From Streptomyces flavotricini (lineage in GTDB: Bacteria > Actinomycetota > Actinomycetes > Streptomycetales > Streptomycetaceae), in NCBI RefSeq assembly GCF_020639365.1, contig NZ_JAINUL010000001.1:2002354-2066353 (forward strand): 64,000 nt of DNA, given 5' to 3'. This document shows positions 33,621 to 42,016 of the stretch, piece by piece; positions within the stretch are counted from its first letter, which is position 1, and each line of letters begins with the position of its first letter. The translations under genes were made by a program, and so were the position numbers. Below the pieces are notes generated by a model that was not told where the DNA came from, did not search any database, and saw only the letters and a list, made by a program, of their open reading frames with translations.

Positions 33621-34763
33621 TTAGCCGAGGAGGGAGCGGCCGATGATCTCTTTCATGATCTCGGTCGTGCCGCCGTAGATGGTCTGGATACGGCCGTCGG
33701 TGAAGGCCCGTGCGACCCGGTATTCGCTCATGTAGCCGTACCCGCCGTGCAGTTGCAGGCAGCGGTCGGCGACCCGCTTCTGGAGCTCGGTCGCCCACCA
33801 CTTGGCCATCGAGGCGTGCACGTGGTCCAGCTCGCCGTTGGAGTGGTCGACGATGCAGCGGTCCAGGAAGGTGCGGGTGACGGCGCACTCGGTGGCCATC
33901 TCCGCTATCTCGAAGCGGATGTGCTGGAGCTTGGAGAGCGGCCGCCCGAAGGCCTCGCGCTCCTTCACGTACGTGGTGGTGATCTCCAGCAGGTGTTCGG
34001 CGGCGGCGATGCCGGCCATCGCGATGCCCATCCGCTCCTGCGCGAGGTTGGTCATCAGGTGGACGAAGGCACCGTTGAGCTCGCCGAGCAGGTTCTCCTT
34101 GGGAACGCGTACGTCGTGGAAGAACAGTTCGGCGGTGTCCTGCGCCTTCTGGCCGATCTTGTCGAGGTTGCGGCCGCGTTCGAAGCCCTCCGTACCGCGC
34201 TCGACCACCAGCAGCGACAGGCCGTGCGCCCCGCCCTCCGGGGTGGTCTTGGCGACGACGACCACCAGGTCGGCCAGGATGCCGTTGGAGATGAAGGTCT
34301 TGGAGCCGTTGAGGACCCAGTGGTCGCCGCGGTCCTCGGCGCTGGTCCGGATCCCCTGCAGGTCGGAGCCCGCGCCCGGCTCGGTCATCGCGATGGCGGT
34401 GATGGTCTCGCCGGAGCAGAAGCCGGGCAGCCAGCGCCGCTTCTGCTCCTCGGTGGCGAGCGAGGTCAGGTACGGGCCGATGATGTCGTTGTGCAGGCCG
34501 ATCGCGAGCCCGGCCGCCCCGGCCCGGGTGAACTCCTCGGCGATCACGGCGGCGTAACGGAAGTCTGTGTTCCCGCCGCCCCCGTACTCCTCGGGGACGG
34601 CCAGGCCCAGCAGGCCCTGCCGGCCGGCGGCCCGCCAGGCCTCGCGGCTGACGATCCCGTCCTTCTCCCACTGCTCGTAGTGCGGCAGCACCTCCTTGGT
34701 GAGGAAGGTGCGCACGGTCTCGCGGAACGCCTCGTGGTCGGCGTCGAAGATGCGGCGTTGCAT
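33621..34763 (-). CDS. Acyl-CoA dehydrogenase
   Basis: 380-aa FAD-dependent acyl-CoA dehydrogenase that introduces the first double bond. Landmarks: QGLLGLAVPEEYGGGG, ITAIAMTEPGAGSDLQGI, LNGSKTFISNG, QERMGIAMAGIAAAE and the C-terminal GYGYMSEYRVARAFTDGRIQTIYGGTTEIMKEII. AGGGGGCCCG immediately precedes the ATG at 34761-34763. Second of three core beta-oxidation enzymes in this operon. Confidence 0.94.
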   Translation of the reverse strand: MQRRIFDADHEAFRETVRTFLTKEVLPHYEQWEKDGIVSREAWRAAGRQGLLGLAVPEEYGGGGNTDFRYAAVIAEEFTRAGAAGLAIGLHNDIIGPYLTSLATEEQKRRWLPGFCSGETITAIAMTEPGAGSDLQGIRTSAEDRGDHWVLNGSKTFISNGILADLVVVVAKTTPEGGAHGLSLLVVERGTEGFERGRNLDKIGQKAQDTAELFFHDVRVPKENLLGELNGAFVHLMTNLAQERMGIAMAGIAAAEHLLEITTTYVKEREAFGRPLSKLQHIRFEIAEMATECAVTRTFLDRCIVDHSNGELDHVHASMAKWWATELQKRVADRCLQLHGGYGYMSEYRVARAFTDGRIQTIYGGTTEIMKEIIGRSLLG

Positions 34764-34810
34764 CGGGCCCCCTAGGTCGTGTTCTGTTCGGATCATGCCG
34801 GGCTCGCGAC

Positions 34811-35836
34811 CTAGAGCCAGCTCTTGACGGTTTCGATCAGCCGGGCCGGCTCGGCTCCGACGGGTGTGACGTTGAGCATGGTGACGCCCGCCTCCCGGAA
34901 GGCCTCGACCCGCTCGCGTACGTAGCCCTCCGGCCCGCACAACGTCATGAGCTCGCAGAACTCGTCCGGGACGGCTGCCGCGGCGTCGCGCTTGCGGCCG
35001 GAGAGGTAGAGCTCCTGGATCTTCCGGGCCTCCTCCCCGTACCCGTAGGCGACGGCGAGGTCGTTGTAGAAGTTCTTGCCGACCGCGCCCATCCCGCCGA
35101 CGTACAGGGCGATCTGCGGGCGCGCGAGGTCCCGTACGGCGGCGGCGTCCTCGCCGATCGCGAGCAGCCCGCCCGCCACGGTCTGCAGCGGGCCGAGCTC
35201 CGGGGAGCGCAGGGCCGCGCCCTCGGCGAGGGCGCCGCCCCACACCGCGTGGGCCTTCTCCGGCAGGAACAGGGTGGGCAGCCAGCCGTCCGCGATCTCG
35301 GCGGTCATCCGCACGTTGGCGGGACCGAGCGAGGCGATGTAGACGGGGACCGCGTCGCGGACCGGCCGGGTGAGGATCTTCAGCGGCTTGCCGTGACGGC
35401 CGCCCTTCTCGGGCGGCAGCGGCATGTCGGTGATGCCGTGGTGGTCGATCGTCTCGCGGCGCCAGATCCGGCGGCACAGCTCGACGGTCTCGCGGGTCCG
35501 GCCGATCGGCTTGTCGTACGGCTTCCCGTGCCAGCCCTCGACGACCTGCGGGCCCGAGGCGCCCAGACCCAGCAGCGCCCGGCCTCCGGAGACCGCGTCC
35601 AGGCCGGCGGCCGTCTGGGCGACGAGGGCCGGGGTGCGCGAGTAGACGTTGAGGATGGCCGAGCCGATCTTCATCCGCTCGGTGCGGGCGGCGAGGTAGC
35701 CCATGATCGTCGGGGAGTCGAAGCCCCAGGCCTCGGCGACCCACACGGCGTCGAGCCCGGCCGCCTCCAGCGCTGCGGCCTCGTCGGCGGCCCGGCGCGG
35801 GTCTCCGGCGTAGTCGAGCATCATGGACAGTTCCAT
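34811..35836 (-). CDS. LLM-class F420-dependent oxidoreductase
   Basis: 341-aa luciferase-like TIM-barrel protein: MELSMMLDYAGDPRRAADEAAALEAAGLDAVWVAEAWGFDS, later VSGGRALLGLGASGPQVVEGWHG and VPVYIASLGP, matching mycobacterial-type F420-dependent oxidoreductases. Likely uses F420 to reduce or oxidise an acyl or lipid substrate. ATG 35834-35836 overlaps the CoA-transferase stop by one base (TGATG), indicating coupling. Together with the CoA-transferase it may handle branched or unusual acyl-CoAs feeding the downstream enzymes. Confidence 0.88.
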   Translation of the reverse strand: MELSMMLDYAGDPRRAADEAAALEAAGLDAVWVAEAWGFDSPTIMGYLAARTERMKIGSAILNVYSRTPALVAQTAAGLDAVSGGRALLGLGASGPQVVEGWHGKPYDKPIGRTRETVELCRRIWRRETIDHHGITDMPLPPEKGGRHGKPLKILTRPVRDAVPVYIASLGPANVRMTAEIADGWLPTLFLPEKAHAVWGGALAEGAALRSPELGPLQTVAGGLLAIGEDAAAVRDLARPQIALYVGGMGAVGKNFYNDLAVAYGYGEEARKIQELYLSGRKRDAAAAVPDEFCELMTLCGPEGYVRERVEAFREAGVTMLNVTPVGAEPARLIETVKSWL

Positions 35837-37005
35837 CAGACCTCTTTCGGGAGCAGGGCCGGTACGTCCCAGTCGCGGGCCACGGACTCGGTGTGCGCGC
35901 CCGGCAGGGCGGGGCCGGCGACGACCGCGGCCGGGGTGGCCGAGAACCGGGGCGCGGGGGCGGGCTGCGTGATCCCGCCGAAGTCGGTGAAGGTGGCGCG
36001 GGCGGCGAGGTGCGGGTGGAACGGCGCCTCGCGCAGGGACAGTACGGGCGCCACGCAGGCGTCGGAGCCCTCGAACACCTCCGTCCACTCCTGCCTCGTA
36101 CGGGACTTGAAGCGGGCGGCGACCGCCTCGCGGAGCTCGCCCCAGCGGGCCGGGTCCTTGCGGGCCGGGGCCCGGCCCTCGATGCCGAGCAGCTCGACGA
36201 AGGTGTCGTAGAACTGCTGCTCCAGCGCGCCGACCGCCATGTATCCGCCGTCGGAGGTCTCGTACGTGCCGTAGAACGGGCAGCCGCCGTCGAGGAGGTT
36301 GACCCCGCGACGGTCCTGCCAGCCGCCGGCCGCCATCATGCCGTGGATCATGGCGGTGAGGTGGGCGGTGCCGTCGACGATGGCCGCGTCGACGACCTGG
36401 CCGGCGCCGCCGGGGGTGCGGGCGTGCTGGAGGGCGGCGAGCACGCCGATCACCAGGTAGAGCGAGCCGCCCGCGTAGTCCCCGACGAGGTTGGCGGGGA
36501 CGGCCGGCGGCTCGCCCGGGTTCCCGATCATGCCGAGGGCGCCGGTGACGGCGATGTACGCGATGTCGTGCCCGGCGGTGTGGGCGAGCGGCCCGTCCTG
36601 GCCCCAGCCGGTCATCCGGCCGTAGACGAGCTTCGGATTGCGGGCGTGGCATTCGGCGGGGCCGACGCCGAGCCGCTCGGCGACCTGGGGACGGAACCCC
36701 TCGATGAGCACGTCGGCCCGCTCGACGAGGTCCAGTACGAGGGCCGGGCCCCCGGCGGACTTCAGGTCGACCAGGACGGAGCGCTTGCCGCGGTTGGTGA
36801 CGTCGTACGCGGGGTTGACCGCGAGCCCGCCGCCGCCGGGCCGGTCCACCCGTACGACGTCCGCCCCCAGGTCGGCGAGGAGCATGGCGGCGAACGGGCC
36901 GGGGCCGATGCCCGCCAGTTCGACGACGCGCACGCCCGCGAGCGGGCCGCGGCCGCGGCCGCCTGGGCCGCCCGGCCCGCCGGGCACGTTCCCTGTCACT
37001 GCCAT
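35836..37005 (-). CDS. CaiB/BaiF family CoA-transferase (alpha-methylacyl-CoA racemase-like)
   Basis: 389-aa class III CoA-transferase family protein: LAGVRVVELAGIGPGPFAAMLLADLGADVVRVDRPGGGG, DVTNRGKRSVLVDLKSAGG, RPQVAERLGVGP, YGRMTGWGQDGPLAHTAGHDIAYIA and VNLLDGGCPFYGTYETSDGGYMA. The GRMTGWGQDGPLA-HDI pattern is close to alpha-methylacyl-CoA racemases, which epimerise 2-methyl branched acyl-CoAs. ATG 37003-37005 heads the apparent operon down to FadB. Preceded by a gap of 105 nt to MmcQ. Confidence 0.9.
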   Translation of the reverse strand: MAVTGNVPGGPGGPGGRGRGPLAGVRVVELAGIGPGPFAAMLLADLGADVVRVDRPGGGGLAVNPAYDVTNRGKRSVLVDLKSAGGPALVLDLVERADVLIEGFRPQVAERLGVGPAECHARNPKLVYGRMTGWGQDGPLAHTAGHDIAYIAVTGALGMIGNPGEPPAVPANLVGDYAGGSLYLVIGVLAALQHARTPGGAGQVVDAAIVDGTAHLTAMIHGMMAAGGWQDRRGVNLLDGGCPFYGTYETSDGGYMAVGALEQQFYDTFVELLGIEGRAPARKDPARWGELREAVAARFKSRTRQEWTEVFEGSDACVAPVLSLREAPFHPHLAARATFTDFGGITQPAPAPRFSATPAAVVAGPALPGAHTESVARDWDVPALLPKEV

Positions 37006-37110
37006 CGAGCCCCCAGCGTCCGTAGCGTCCGTGGCGCGCCATTGTGTGACACAACTGATGTAACACCAGTGATGCTAGGAACGCGCCCCACTCAACACAA
37101 GAGCAACCGC

Positions 37111-37539
37111 TTAGCCGGTTGACTCGTTTCGCACGGCGGGGCCCGCGTCCGGCCCCGCGTCGAGCCGTGCGTCGAGTTCCTTGAGGTGCCGCTTGAGGGC
37201 GACCGTCCGGTAGCTCTCCTCCACCCACTCGCACAGCACGTCGAGGGCCGGCGCCCCCTTCTCCCCCAACGGCACGAAGACCCAGCCGGCCCTCCCCAGC
37301 CCGTACCCGGTCGGCTCCGCACCGGGCGCGGTCATGGCGTGGCCGTGGAGCGCCTCGTCCTTGAGCTTCACGGAGAGGCCGGGCGCCCGCGGGCCTTCCA
37401 CGCCGCCCAGGAACACGAAGATCTTCTTGTTGACCTTCACGACGCAGTCCTCGGGCCCCCAGGGAAACTCCATCACGGCCTCCGGCAGCCCCCGGGCGAA
37501 CTCCCGCACCGCCTCCCACTTGCGCACCGCAGCCTTCAT
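37111..37539 (-). CDS. MmcQ/YjbR family protein
   Basis: 142 aa with the YjbR/CyaY-like fold: REFARGLPEAVMEFPWGPEDCVVKVNKKIFVFLGG, followed by SVKLKDEALH and RAGWVFVPLGEKGAPALDVLCEWVEESYRTVALKR. The family is often described as DNA-binding, but the role is unknown. GGGAGGCGTTG leads into ATG 37537-37539; a TTG three bases upstream is the alternative. Same strand as the beta-oxidation genes but separated by 105 nt. Confidence 0.85.
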   Translation of the reverse strand: MKAAVRKWEAVREFARGLPEAVMEFPWGPEDCVVKVNKKIFVFLGGVEGPRAPGLSVKLKDEALHGHAMTAPGAEPTGYGLGRAGWVFVPLGEKGAPALDVLCEWVEESYRTVALKRHLKELDARLDAGPDAGPAVRNESTG

Positions 37540-37920
37540 CAACGCCTCCCGTCACACAGCCACCCGCTCGCACGGGCACTCGACCCTCACGCTAGCGCCG
37601 CCCCCCGACACGGACCGGGAAGCGGACCACGACCTTCCCGCGGCCGCCGTCGGACGCCCACGGGCACCACCGGTTACCGGAACCGGAGCGGCGGCGACAT
37701 CAGCCCCGCCGTCGGCTTTTTCGGGGCCTACCCGGACAACTGGTCAGAGAACACGAAACGCCTGATCACAGCAGCCAGATATGACTTCCGTGCCACTTTC
37801 GCGACTCTTTCGGCAGGCGCGGGAAATGAACACGGGGGGCGTTAAGCGGAAGCTCAGGAGCTATGTAATCTGAGCGAGCTTTCAGCCCTGGCCAAGGGCT
37901 CACGGAACCTAGGGGGCTCG
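37540..37920. other. Upstream region of the secreted PKD/repeat protein gene
   Basis: 381 bp with no gene. It carries an AT-richer patch at about 37780-37880. TATGTAATC near 37863-37871 resembles a -10 region, and AGGGGG lies 4 nt before GTG 37921. No clear -35 or operator was fixed. Confidence 0.4.
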
Positions 37921-39600
37921 GTGTCCTACCGCCGACTCGCAGCATCCGCCGCCGTCTTCGCGGCCGGCATTTCTCTCATACCGGGCATGGCCCATGCGGC
38001 CGGCACCGACTCCGGCGACGCCCAGGGCATCAGCAAGCCCGACCTGGTCCAGGACGGCCTGAAGGACACCACCAAGTTCTCCAGCCCCGCCGACCGGTCG
38101 ATCCGGCAGAGCACAGCGGCCCCCAAGAGCAAGCTCGCGGCCGCTCCCATGACGGAGACCGCCGGCGCCGCCAACCCGACCCTCGCGGCCGCCCTGGACG
38201 CGTTCGCCACCTCCGCGCACGCGATCGAGCTGGACACCTCCGTCACGAGCGCCGCCACCCCGCTCGACATCACCATCGCCTGGGGCGACGGGGCCACCAC
38301 CACCGCCTCGGCCGCCGGCACCCAGATCGTGACCTCCGAGCACACCTACGCGGAGCTCGGCACCTACACCGTCAAGGTCACCGTGACGGACAAGGCCGCC
38401 AACACCTCGGTCACCAACGAGGTGGCGTTCACCACCGCCGGCTCGGACTACACCCCGTACGGCCCCACCCGCCTGCTGGACACCCGCAACGGCACCGGCG
38501 CCGCGAAGGCCGCCAAGGTCGCCCCGTACACCTCCGCGCACCTGAAGATCGGCGGGAACGGCTCCATCCCCGCCGGCGTCACCGCGGTGGTCCTCAACGT
38601 CACCGTCACCGGCACCACCAGCGGCGGCCACGTCACCGCCTTCGCCGACGGCGACGAGAAGCCGAGCACCTCGAACGTCAACTTCGTCCCCGGCCAGACG
38701 GTCCCGAACCTGGTCATCGTGCCGGTCGGCGCGAACGGCTACGTCAACCTGTACAACGGCGGCTGGGAGCCGGTCGACCTCATCGCCGACGTCACCGGCT
38801 ACTTCACGCAGACCGCCTCCAGCGGCTACACCCCGCTGGCGCCGCAGCGCTTCGTCGACACCCGCAGCGGCACCGGCACCGCCAAGGGCCAGCTCGCCGG
38901 ATACGCGTCCTTCGGCACCCAGATCACCGGCCTGGGGAAGGTGCCGGCCTCCGGCGTCACCGCCGTGGCGCTCAACGTGACCGTCACCAACCCGCGCAGC
39001 GACGGCCACCTGACCGTCTACCCGAGCGGCCAGCAGGCCCCGACCGCGTCCAACGTGAACTTCACGACCGGGCAGACCATCGCCAACTCGGTGATCGTCC
39101 CGGTCGGCCCCGACGGCAGGATCAACATCCGCAACGGCGGCTGGAACCCGGCCGACGTCATCGTCGACGTCGTCGGCTACTACAGCCCGCAGAGCAAGGG
39201 CTCCTACCTGCCCTTCGCCCCGGAGCGGATGCTCGACACCCGCGACCCCGAGAGCCCGGTCCACGGCCCCCTGGCCGGCCGCGACTACATCTACACGGGA
39301 ATGGCCGAGCCCGGCTCCGGCGTCACCGGCTTCGTGCTGAACGCCACGGTCACCAACACCAGGGACAGCGGCTTCCTCGCGGTCGCCCCGGACCCGAACA
39401 CGCTGGACGAGTACGACAACGACGCGGCGGGCCCGCCGGCACCGCCCACCTCCTCGACCCTGAACTGGACGACCGGCAAGACCGTCCCGAACCTGGTCCA
39501 GGCGAGCACCGGCGGTACCGGCGTCGTCGACTTCTGGAACCAGAGCGACGGCAACACCGATCTCATCGTCGACGTCTTCGGCATGTACCAGGAGAACTGA
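37921..39600 (+). CDS. Secreted protein with PKD-like domain and three about 120-residue surface repeats
   Basis: 559 aa. Signal peptide: SYRRLAASAAVFAAGISLIPGMAHA, cleavage near residue 26. Residues about 85-175 form an immunoglobulin-like PKD domain (ITIAWGDGATTT ... HTYAELGTYTVKVTVTDKA). Then three tandem repeats begin near residues 178, 300 and 427, each with P-RLLDTR-GTG at the start, VTAVVLNVTVT in the middle and NGGW-P-DLI-DVTGYF or similar at the end; the third is most diverged. No LPXTG anchor or TM at the C-terminus, so it is probably secreted or loosely wall-bound. GTG 37921 follows AGGGGG. Function unknown; adhesion or matrix role inferred. Confidence 0.85.
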   Translation: MSYRRLAASAAVFAAGISLIPGMAHAAGTDSGDAQGISKPDLVQDGLKDTTKFSSPADRSIRQSTAAPKSKLAAAPMTETAGAANPTLAAALDAFATSAHAIELDTSVTSAATPLDITIAWGDGATTTASAAGTQIVTSEHTYAELGTYTVKVTVTDKAANTSVTNEVAFTTAGSDYTPYGPTRLLDTRNGTGAAKAAKVAPYTSAHLKIGGNGSIPAGVTAVVLNVTVTGTTSGGHVTAFADGDEKPSTSNVNFVPGQTVPNLVIVPVGANGYVNLYNGGWEPVDLIADVTGYFTQTASSGYTPLAPQRFVDTRSGTGTAKGQLAGYASFGTQITGLGKVPASGVTAVALNVTVTNPRSDGHLTVYPSGQQAPTASNVNFTTGQTIANSVIVPVGPDGRINIRNGGWNPADVIVDVVGYYSPQSKGSYLPFAPERMLDTRDPESPVHGPLAGRDYIYTGMAEPGSGVTGFVLNATVTNTRDSGFLAVAPDPNTLDEYDNDAAGPPAPPTSSTLNWTTGKTVPNLVQASTGGTGVVDFWNQSDGNTDLIVDVFGMYQEN

Positions 39601-39624
39601 GGCACGGCGCCCCGCGCCGACCGA

Positions 39625-39664
39625 AGCGCCCCGCGGCGGCCGTCCAGGCCGCCTCCGGGGCGCT
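39625..39664 (+). terminator. Hairpin terminator after the PKD/repeat gene
   Basis: AGCGCCCCG-C-GGCGGCC, loop GTCCA, GGCCGCC-T-CCGGGGCGCT: 16 paired bases with one mismatched position, 24 nt past the stop and followed by GTTCTG. Confidence 0.75.
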
Positions 39665-39725
39665 GTTCTGCGTACGGGGGCGTGCGGGTTAGCCTCAGCC
39701 ACCGACAGGAGTGGGAGGAGCCGTG

Positions 39726-40961
39726 GTGAACGAAGAGGTTCGACGGGCCGACGGGGCCGCGGGGCGCGAACCCGCACGCGCGCGCTCACGCGAACGGTCC
39801 TATGACGTGGTGCTCTTCGGGGCGACCGGGTTCGTCGGCGCCCTCACCGCCGAGTACCTCGCCGCACACGCCCCCGCCGGCTGCCGGTGGGCCCTCGCGG
39901 GGCGCGACCTCGGAAAGCTGGAACGCCTGCGCGAACGGCTGACCGCGCTCGACCCCGGCTGCGCCTCGCTGCCGCTGCTGCGCGCGGACGCCGGAGACCC
40001 GTCGGCCGTACGGGAACTGGCCGCCTCCACCCGGGTCCTGGCCACGACCGTCGGACCGTACGTGCTGTGCGGGGCGGAGCTGGTCGCCGCCTGCGCGGCG
40101 GCGGGCACGGACTACGTGGACCTCACGGGCGAGCCGGAGTTCGTGGACCGGATGTACGTGGAGCACGACGGCCGGGCCCGGGAGAGCGGTGCGCGGCTGG
40201 TGCACGCCTGCGGCTTCGACTCGATCCCGGCCGACCTCGGCGCGTACTTCACCGTGGGGCAGCTGCCGGAGGGCGTCCCGCTGCGGGTGGACGGGTTCAT
40301 GCGCTCCCACGCGACCTTCTCCGGCGGCACCCTGGCCTCCGCGCTGACCGCCATGGGCCGCGGACCGCAGACCCTGGCGGCGGCGCAGGAGCGGCGGCTG
40401 CACGAACCCCGGCTGCTGGACCGCCGCGTACGGGGGCCCCTGGGCGCGCCGCGGTTCAGCCGGGAGACCGGCACCTGGGCGCTGCCGCTGCCGACCCTGG
40501 ACCACCGGATCGTGACCCGCTCGGCGGCCGCGCTGGAGCGGTACGGGCCGGACTTCCGCTATCGGCAGTACGCCTCGGTGAAGCACCTCCCGGTCGCCGT
40601 GGGCGGTGCGGCGGCGGTCGGCGCGGCGGTGGCCCTGGCGCAGCTCCCGGCGGCGCGGCGCTGGATGACGAGCCGCCGGGAGGCGGGCCAGGGCCCGGAC
40701 GCGGAGCGGCGGGCGCGCAGCTGGTTCACCGTCCGCTTCGTGGGCGAGGGCGGCGGCCGCCGCGTGTTCACCGAGGTCTCGGGCGGCGACCCGGGCTACG
40801 GGGAGACCGCCAAGATGCTGGCGGAGTCCGCGCTGTGCCTCGCGTACGACGCCCTGCCGGAGCGGGCGGGCCAGCTCACCACGGCGGTGGCGATGGGCGA
40901 CGCCCTGCTGGACCGGCTCCAGAAGGCGGGGATCCGGTTCCGGGTGGCCGCCGCTCGCTGA
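39726..40961 (+). CDS. Saccharopine dehydrogenase NADP-binding domain protein (trans-acting enoyl reductase-like)
   Basis: 411 aa. The N-terminal Rossmann motif YDVVLFGATGFVGALTAEYLA is followed by WALAGRDLGKLERLRERL, TVGPYVLCGAELVAACAAAGTDYVDLTGEPEFV and HACGFDSIPADLGAYF. This is the pattern of the mycobacterial trans-acting enoyl reductase (Rv2953-like) family acting on lipids. A central hydrophobic Ala-rich segment near residue 295 may associate with membrane. GGGAGG precedes tandem GTG codons at 39723 and 39726; the second has better spacing. Convergent with endonuclease V. Confidence 0.87.
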   Translation: MNEEVRRADGAAGREPARARSRERSYDVVLFGATGFVGALTAEYLAAHAPAGCRWALAGRDLGKLERLRERLTALDPGCASLPLLRADAGDPSAVRELAASTRVLATTVGPYVLCGAELVAACAAAGTDYVDLTGEPEFVDRMYVEHDGRARESGARLVHACGFDSIPADLGAYFTVGQLPEGVPLRVDGFMRSHATFSGGTLASALTAMGRGPQTLAAAQERRLHEPRLLDRRVRGPLGAPRFSRETGTWALPLPTLDHRIVTRSAAALERYGPDFRYRQYASVKHLPVAVGGAAAVGAAVALAQLPAARRWMTSRREAGQGPDAERRARSWFTVRFVGEGGGRRVFTEVSGGDPGYGETAKMLAESALCLAYDALPERAGQLTTAVAMGDALLDRLQKAGIRFRVAAAR

Positions 40962-40973
40962 ACCGGCCGCCGT

Positions 40974-41651
40974 TCAGGAGGCTTCGCGCAGGGCCCGCCG
41001 GCAGAGCGAGTCGGCGTGCCGGGTGGACTCGGGGATCCGGAAGCGCGGGCTCAGCGCGAGGGCGTGGGCGCAGGCGGTGTCGAGGGAGATCCGGTGGCCC
41101 ACGGAGACGTACACCGGCTTGACCCCGTCCTGCGTGCGCAGCGCGCGCCCGACGACGGCGCCGTCGGGCGCGACCAGCGGGGCGGCGTCGCCGCGCCGGG
41201 CCCCGGGCTCCTCGTACGTGAAGGTGAACGGGTTCTTCGCGACGCCCATGCTCGGCAGTCCGGTGACGACCCCGAGGTGGCAGGCGAGGCCGAATCCGCG
41301 GGGGTGGGCGAGCCCGTAACCGTCGCAGACGACCAGGTCGGGGGCGGCGGTGAGCGAGTCGAGCGCGGCCAGCACGGTGGGCAGTTCACGGAAGGCGAGG
41401 AGCCCGGGCACGTAGGGGAAGCTGACGTGCCCGACGGCCGTCGCCTCCTCGACGACCTCCAGGGTGGCGGCGTCGAGGACGACGGCCGCGGCGGCGACGA
41501 GGTCGCGCTCGTCGTCGTAGGCGACGTCCACGCCCGCCACCAGCCCGCGCCCGGGCGGCGGACCGGTCTCGTCGAGCACCACGGTCTTGCGCAGTTCGTC
41601 CTGTATCGCCCGGGCCTCGGCCTCATCGGCGGGGGTCTTCGTACTCGTCAT
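40974..41651 (-). CDS. nfi: Endonuclease V (deoxyinosine 3'-endonuclease)
   Basis: 225-aa Endo V that nicks DNA (or inosine-RNA) one phosphate 3' of deoxyinosine. Motifs: AGVDVAYDDERD with a catalytic Asp, PYVPGLLAFRELP, the VVCDGYGLAHPRGFGLACHLGV acidic/His site and SMGVAKNPF. The PYVPG wedge motif that separates the strands is intact. ATG 41649-41651 with 26 bp to the divergent YciI gene. A base-repair gene with no linked repair operon. Confidence 0.93.
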   Translation of the reverse strand: MTSTKTPADEAEARAIQDELRKTVVLDETGPPPGRGLVAGVDVAYDDERDLVAAAAVVLDAATLEVVEEATAVGHVSFPYVPGLLAFRELPTVLAALDSLTAAPDLVVCDGYGLAHPRGFGLACHLGVVTGLPSMGVAKNPFTFTYEEPGARRGDAAPLVAPDGAVVGRALRTQDGVKPVYVSVGHRISLDTACAHALALSPRFRIPESTRHADSLCRRALREAS

Positions 41652-41677
41652 GATGGTGCGAGAGTAGCCTGGCGATC

Positions 41678-41977
41678 ATGTTCGTCATGGAGCTCACCTA
41701 CACCGCGCCCATCGAAGCCGTCGAAGACGAGCTGGACGCCCACATCGCGTGGCTGGACGGCTATTACGCCTCCGGCGTCTTCCTCGCCTCGGGCCGCAAG
41801 GTCCCGCGCGAGGGCGGCGTCATCCTGGCCGCCGGCGTCTCCCGCACGGAGGTCGAGCGCATCGCGGCAGAGGACCCCTTCACCCTGGCCGGCGTATGCG
41901 AGTACCGCATCACGGAGTTCATCGCGACGAAGACGTCGGGGGACTTGGCGAACGTACGGGAGAACCCGGCGGTCTAG
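41678..41977 (+). CDS. YciI family protein
   Basis: 99-aa ferredoxin-like fold protein: MFVMELTYTAPIEAVEDELDAHIAWLDGYYASGVFLASGRKVPREGGVILAAG. The conserved H-(x)3-L near residue 23 and the R-EGG strand identify YciI. Possibly a small hydrolase or dehalogenase-like enzyme; function not known. ATG 41678; an in-frame ATG at 41687 (MELTY) is also possible. Confidence 0.85.
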   Translation: MFVMELTYTAPIEAVEDELDAHIAWLDGYYASGVFLASGRKVPREGGVILAAGVSRTEVERIAAEDPFTLAGVCEYRITEFIATKTSGDLANVRENPAV

Positions 41978-42016
41978 GGGGTGGGGCTTCGCTGCGGGGG
42001 CGGGGTCCCGAAGCGG

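Noticed and set aside
30151..34671. 1506-aa single protein spanning fadB, thiolase and acyl-CoA dehydrogenase
   Set aside because: The upstream two thirds are the wrong frame of the thiolase and dehydrogenase genes; clear separate starts and ribosome sites exist for each.
41760..41766. TTA triplet in the YciI gene
   Set aside because: It spans two codons (TAT TAC) and is not an in-frame leucine codon.
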